Shown: in pieces, positions 60,202 through 64,000 of the stretch
Layout of the letters: every line of letters starts with the position of its first letter
Numbering within the stretch: position 1 is the first letter of the stretch
DNA from: Cupriavidus taiwanensis
Lineage (GTDB): Bacteria > Pseudomonadota > Gammaproteobacteria > Burkholderiales > Burkholderiaceae
DNA: 64,000 bases
Reading direction: 5' to 3'
NCBI RefSeq assembly: GCF_900250115.1
Contig: NZ_LT984804.1
Coordinates: forward strand, 1,937,301 to 2,001,300
The notes under the pieces: model-generated
Databases searched by the model: none
The model's input: only the letters and a program-made list of their open reading frames with translations
What the model was told of the DNA's origin: nothing
Position numbers and translations under genes: made by a program

Positions 60202-61551
60202 TCAGATCGCCCCGACCGGCTGCTCGTGCGTAACCTTCGGCCGCATATCCAGCACGCGCCGTGCCTTGCCCACCGTGGTGCGCTCGATCCCCTCGGCCGC
60301 CACCACCTGCACCCGCGTGGTCACGCCGACATAGGTCTTGATCTGGTCCTTCAGGTCGCGCTCCAGCTCCGCCCGGTCATCCGCCGACAGCGACGAAGAC
60401 CGCTCCGGCCGCGCCTCGACCCGAACTTCCAGCTTGTCGAGGTGCCCGTCGCGCGTCACCACCAGCTGGTACTGCGGCGCCAGCGCAGGCGCCTTCAGGA
60501 TCAGTTCCTCGATCTGCGACGGGAACACATTGACGCCACGGATAATCAGCATGTCGTCCGAGCGTCCGGTGATCTTGCCGATGCGGCGCATCGAACGCGA
60601 AGTCGGCGGCAGCAGGCGCGTCAGGTCGCGCGTGCGATAGCGGATCACCGGCAGCGCTTCCTTGGTCAGCGAGGTGAACACCAGCTCGCCCTCCGCGCCA
60701 TCGGGCAACACCTCGCCGGTCACCGGGTCGATGATCTCGGCATAGAAATGGTCTTCCCAGATCACCGGGCCGTCCTTGCTCTCGATGCATTCGCACGCCA
60801 CGCCCGGCCCCATCACTTCGGACAGGCCATAGATGTCCACCGCGTCGATGCCCGCACGCGCCTCGATCTCCGCGCGCATCGCGTCGGTCCAGGGCTCGGC
60901 GCCGAAGATGCCGACCTTCAGCGAGCTTTCCGACGGGTCCATGCCCTGCCGCTCCATCTCCTCGATCAGGTTGAGCATGTACGACGGCGTCACCATGATG
61001 ATATTGGGCTGGAACTCGCGGATCAGCTGTACCTGTTTCTCGGTCTGTCCGCCCGACATCGGAATCACCGTGCAGCCCGCCTTCTCGGCGCCGTAGTGCG
61101 CGCCCAGCCCGCCGGTGAACAGCCCGTAGCCATAGCTGACATGGACCAGGTCGCCGGCGCGCCCCCCTGCGGCGCGGATCGATCGCGCCACCACGCTCGC
61201 CCAGGTATCGATGTCCTTCGCGGTATAGCCGACCACGGTCGGCTTGCCCGTGGTGCCGCTCGACGCATGCACGCGCGCCACCTGCTCGCGCGGCACCGCG
61301 AACATGCCGAAGGGATAGTTGTCGCGCAGGTCCTGCTTGGTCAGGAACGGGAACTTCGACAGGTCCGACAGCGACTGCAGGTCGTCCGGATGCACCCCCG
61401 CCGCCGCAAATGCCTTGCGGTAGTGCGGGACATTGTCATAGGCATGGCGCACGCTCCATTTGAGCCGTTGCAGCTGGAGCGCCTGCAGTTCGTCGCGGCT
61501 GGCGCGCTCGATCGGCTCCAGCTCGTTGGGGTTGGGGTTGCGTTGCACCAT
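60202..61551 (-). CDS. paaK: Phenylacetate-CoA ligase
   Basis: A 449-residue adenylate-forming enzyme that activates phenylacetate to phenylacetyl-CoA. ATP-binding loop: VHASSGTTGKPTVVGYT; also YGYGLFTGGLGAHYGAE, YGLSEVMGPGVACEC, and GRSDDMLIIRGVNVFPSQIE. A GGAG ribosome site precedes the ATG. It is third in a minus-strand paa series (paaE, paaN, paaK). The IS element lies 52 bp after its stop, outside the coding region. Confidence 0.94.
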   Translation of the reverse strand: MVQRNPNPNELEPIERASRDELQALQLQRLKWSVRHAYDNVPHYRKAFAAAGVHPDDLQSLSDLSKFPFLTKQDLRDNYPFGMFAVPREQVARVHASSGTTGKPTVVGYTAKDIDTWASVVARSIRAAGGRAGDLVHVSYGYGLFTGGLGAHYGAEKAGCTVIPMSGGQTEKQVQLIREFQPNIIMVTPSYMLNLIEEMERQGMDPSESSLKVGIFGAEPWTDAMRAEIEARAGIDAVDIYGLSEVMGPGVACECIESKDGPVIWEDHFYAEIIDPVTGEVLPDGAEGELVFTSLTKEALPVIRYRTRDLTRLLPPTSRSMRRIGKITGRSDDMLIIRGVNVFPSQIEELILKAPALAPQYQLVVTRDGHLDKLEVRVEARPERSSSLSADDRAELERDLKDQIKTYVGVTTRVQVVAAEGIERTTVGKARRVLDMRPKVTHEQPVGAI

Positions 61552-61623
61552 TGTCTACTCCATCTCGTTATGAGGGCGCCGCAGGCAAGGGGGGCCGGCG
61601 CCGGGGTATTGCAGGCCTTGCGA

Positions 61624-63288
61624 TCAGATATGCGAGCGGCTCTGGACCACGCGGAAGCGGTTGGCGACGAAGGCCGCATCGGACAGCGATGCATTGGCCG
61701 CCGGGTTGGCACCGGTGGCGTGGAAATCGCTGAACGCGGCGGACTGGTTGACGAACACGCCGCCGGTCAGGTTGAGCGACAGCGCCACGCCGGCATCTTC
61801 AGCGGCATCGCGGATGCTTTCGGTCACGCCGGCATCGGTGGTGTAGGCCGACAGCGTCAATGCGCCATGCGTCTTCGCGCCGCGGTGCGCCAGTTCAATG
61901 CTGTGCGCGGTGCTGTCAGTCGCCACGACGAAGGAGATCGGGCCGAACAGTTCCTGCATGATCTTCGCTTCGTCCGTGGCATCGACCTTCAGCACCAGCG
62001 GCGTGCGGATGCGCGCGTCACGAAACTCGGGATGCTCCAGCGCGCGGCTGTCGGCGACAATCTCGCCCAGCGCGCGTGACGCTTCGATCCGCTCCACCAC
62101 GCCGTCGTTCTGGATCGCACCGATCAGTTCCACCGCCTTGGCCGGATCGCCGGTCAGCTTGCTGATGGCTTCGCCGATCGCCGCGGCAACCTGGTCGAAG
62201 CTGACGCGCCCTTCCGGCGTATCGATGCCGTCCTTCGGCACGTAGATGTTCTGCGGCGCGGTGCACATCTGGCCCGAGTACAGCGACAGCGAGAAGGCGA
62301 TATTGCGCACCATGCCCTTGAAGTCGCTGGTGGAGTCAATGACGATCTGGTTGACGCCGGCCTTCTCGGTGTACACCTGCGCCTGGTGCGCGTTGCGCTC
62401 GAGCCAGTCGCCGTTGGCGGTGCTGCCGGTGAAATCGATCAGGCGCACTTCCGGGCGCAGCGCCAGCTTCGATGCCATGCGCTCGCTCGGGTCGTTGGCC
62501 ACCAGCGTGACGAGGTTCGGGTCGAAGCCGGCTTCTTCCAGCACTTCACGCGCCACCTCGACGGTGATCGCCAGCGGCAGGATCGCGCCCGGATGCGGCT
62601 TGACCACCACCGCGTTGCCGGTCGCCAGGCTGGCGAACAGGCCGGGATAGCCGTTCCAGGTCGGGAAGGTGCAGCAGCCGATCACCAGGCCCACGCCGCG
62701 CGGCACCACGGTGTAGCGCTTTTCCATGCGCAGCGGCTCGTTCTTGCCTTGCGGCTTCTCCCACGTCGCCTGCTTGGGGATGCGGCGCAGTTCGTCCCAG
62801 GCGTAGGCCACGGCTTCCAGGCCGCGGTCCTGCGCGTGCGGGCCGCCGGCCTGAAAGGCCATCATGAAGGCCTGGCCGGTGGTGTGCATGACCGCGTAGG
62901 CGATCTCGAAGCTGCGGCGGTTGAGGCGCTGCAGGATTTCCAGCGACACGCCGACCCATGCTTCCGGGCCTGCCTTGCGCCAGGCGGGCATGCCCCTGGC
63001 AACACCGGCAAAGAGCTGGTCGAGGTCAGGCCTGGGATAGGTGATGCCGAGTTCCGGCCCGTACGGCGAGACTTCCTTGCCGGCCTGGCCGACGGTGCCC
63101 GGCTGCGCCAGCGCGAACGGCTGGTTCAGGCGCGCCTCGAAGACAGCCTTGCCGTCGGCGTTGGCGGTTTCGCCATAGGCCTTCGGGCTCGGCATCTCGG
63201 CGAACGGGCTCCAGTAGCCGCGCGTGGCAATGGCTTGGGTGGCTTGTTCCAGCAGCGCCTGGTGGCGTTCAAAAAACGGATGGGACAC
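61624..63288 (-). CDS. paaN: Phenylacetic acid degradation aldehyde-dehydrogenase-like protein PaaN
   Basis: A 554-residue PaaN-type protein (SHPFFERHQALLEQATQAI start, GLVIGCCTFPTWNGYPGLFA, NAVVVKPHPGAILPLAI, catalytic-type cysteine in SGQMCTAPQNIYV). PaaN/PaaZ-like dehydrogenases act on the ring-opened aldehyde of phenylacetyl-CoA degradation. There is no ATG near the N-terminus; a GTG at 63288 with GGAGC upstream gives the family length. It lies between paaE and paaK. Confidence 0.88.
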   Translation of the reverse strand: MSHPFFERHQALLEQATQAIATRGYWSPFAEMPSPKAYGETANADGKAVFEARLNQPFALAQPGTVGQAGKEVSPYGPELGITYPRPDLDQLFAGVARGMPAWRKAGPEAWVGVSLEILQRLNRRSFEIAYAVMHTTGQAFMMAFQAGGPHAQDRGLEAVAYAWDELRRIPKQATWEKPQGKNEPLRMEKRYTVVPRGVGLVIGCCTFPTWNGYPGLFASLATGNAVVVKPHPGAILPLAITVEVAREVLEEAGFDPNLVTLVANDPSERMASKLALRPEVRLIDFTGSTANGDWLERNAHQAQVYTEKAGVNQIVIDSTSDFKGMVRNIAFSLSLYSGQMCTAPQNIYVPKDGIDTPEGRVSFDQVAAAIGEAISKLTGDPAKAVELIGAIQNDGVVERIEASRALGEIVADSRALEHPEFRDARIRTPLVLKVDATDEAKIMQELFGPISFVVATDSTAHSIELAHRGAKTHGALTLSAYTTDAGVTESIRDAAEDAGVALSLNLTGGVFVNQSAAFSDFHATGANPAANASLSDAAFVANRFRVVQSRSHI

Positions 63289-63341
63289 GGCTTGCTCCGG
63301 GGGCGAGTGAATCGGGGTATTTGGGATGGCAGGAGAACGCT

Positions 63342-64000
63342 TCAGGTTTCCTGGTCGAAATCGATCACCAGTTTGTCGCTGACGGCGTAGCTCTGGCAGC
63401 TCAGGATGAAGCCGCGCGCGACTTCGTAGTCTTCCAGCGCGAAGTTGACGTCCATGTCGACCTCGCCTTCGATGCGCTTGCAGCGGCAGGTCGAGCAGAC
63501 CCCGCCCTTGCATGAGTACGGCAGTTCGATGCCCTGCGCCAGCGCGGCGTCGAGCACCGTTTCCTTGTTCTTCTCCAGCGTGAAGGAACGGGTACGGCCG
63601 TCCTGGATCACGGTCACTTCGCACTGCTGCTGGCCGACCTGCTTGTGCGCATGCGCGGCCGGCCGCGCCGACGGGATGCTGGTGGCAAACAGCTCGCGCT
63701 TGATACGGGTCTTGTCGACGCCGTTGTCGAGCAGCGCCTGCGAGACCTCTTCCATCATCGAGTGCGGGCCGCAGATGAAGGCGACATCGATGTCCTGCGG
63801 ACTGACCCAGTGCTCCAGCAGCGCGTTGACCTTCTCGCCGTCGATGCGGCCGTTGAACAGGTCGATGTCGAGCTGCTCGCGGCTGAGTACGAACACCAGG
63901 TTGAAGCGCTGCAGCCAGGTATCCTTCAGGTCTTCCAGCTCTTCCCTGAACAGCACCGACGACGAGGCGCGGTTGCCGTAGAACAGCGTGAAGCGGCTCT
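63342..64000 (-). CDS. paaE: Phenylacetyl-CoA epoxidase reductase subunit, C-terminal part (5' end beyond window)
   Basis: The last about 218 residues of PaaE: part of the NAD-binding domain (SRFTLFYGNRA, VAFICGPHSMMEEVSQALLDN) and a C-terminal 2Fe-2S domain (YSCKGGVCSTCRCKRIEG, with fourth cysteine in FILSCQSY). PaaE feeds electrons to the PaaABCD oxygenase that epoxidises phenylacetyl-CoA. The start lies off the right edge. It is upstream of paaN with a 53-bp gap. Confidence 0.92.
   Translation of the reverse strand, partial: SRFTLFYGNRASSSVLFREELEDLKDTWLQRFNLVFVLSREQLDIDLFNGRIDGEKVNALLEHWVSPQDIDVAFICGPHSMMEEVSQALLDNGVDKTRIKRELFATSIPSARPAAHAHKQVGQQQCEVTVIQDGRTRSFTLEKNKETVLDAALAQGIELPYSCKGGVCSTCRCKRIEGEVDMDVNFALEDYEVARGFILSCQSYAVSDKLVIDFDQET

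Overview
The window looks like part of a beta-proteobacterial replicon of the Cupriavidus/Ralstonia type (Burkholderiaceae). It is very GC-rich, with dense codirectional operons, Bug-type periplasmic receptors, phenylacetate genes, sulfonate catabolism and many LysR/GntR/IclR regulators. The genus is inferred from gene style and content. No rRNA, tRNA, CRISPR array or prophage was seen.

Layout. 1-2120: the end of a metal-efflux operon (CzcC-like outer-membrane factor and a small CzcI-like leader protein, minus strand). 2294-9268: organosulfur genes, namely a four-domain rhodanese, a thiol dioxygenase, an acyl-CoA dehydrogenase-like flavoprotein and an SsuD-like monooxygenase with SsuA/SsuC-type transporter parts. 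9262-10640: the transporter ATPase gene is cut off and joined to the tail of a cytochrome c gene, an apparent deletion scar. 10948-14827: xsc-pta-sulfite exporter. 14860-27718: a multi-operon cluster holding an amidase, MFS transporter, GntR/FCD regulator, ferredoxin reductase, GlcG/HbpS-like protein, aldehyde dehydrogenase, PqqC/CADD-like diiron protein, ornithine-cyclodeaminase-like protein, TauE-like permease, large transporter and two ferredoxins flanking an unknown protein. 27757-31415: VWA protein, CobS/MoxR ATPase and IclR regulator. 31735-36858: amino-acid/taurine-type permease, MocR regulator and a TauXY-like dehydrogenase. 37105-43296: the four-gene ligase-associated DNA repair operon. 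43281-45478: an SDR gene, a tiny membrane peptide and two decayed gene fragments. 45548-52454: LysR plus an acyl-CoA catabolic operon. 52470-54440: LysR/SDR pair. 54642-58688: EF-G paralog and the actP/DUF485 acetate symporter. 58894-60149: an intact IS481-family element. 60202-64000: paaK, paaN and paaE of phenylacetate degradation.

How the parts may work together. The permease and TauXY-like enzyme (31.7-36.9 kb) would make sulfoacetaldehyde, and Xsc, Pta and the exporter (10.9-14.8 kb) would turn it into acetyl-CoA and exported sulfite. The two modules lie 17 kb apart but share an almost identical promoter with a GGAAC-N5-GTTCC palindrome at the same spacing, which suggests one regulator, probably the IclR protein at 30.5 kb.

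The stretch between them carries a second regulon. A 15-bp palindrome related to TGTATACTATATACA overlaps the presumed -10 box of at least four transcription units, next to a GntR/FCD gene. This regulon, built around a heme-oxygenase-like diiron protein with its own ferredoxins and reductase, is the best candidate in the window for an undescribed oxidative pathway; its substrate cannot be read from the sequence.

A family of GC-rich hairpin repeats (arms CCCTCTCCCGC/GCGGGAGAGGG) occurs at five places. One copy lies inside a reading frame and one has been split by the IS element.
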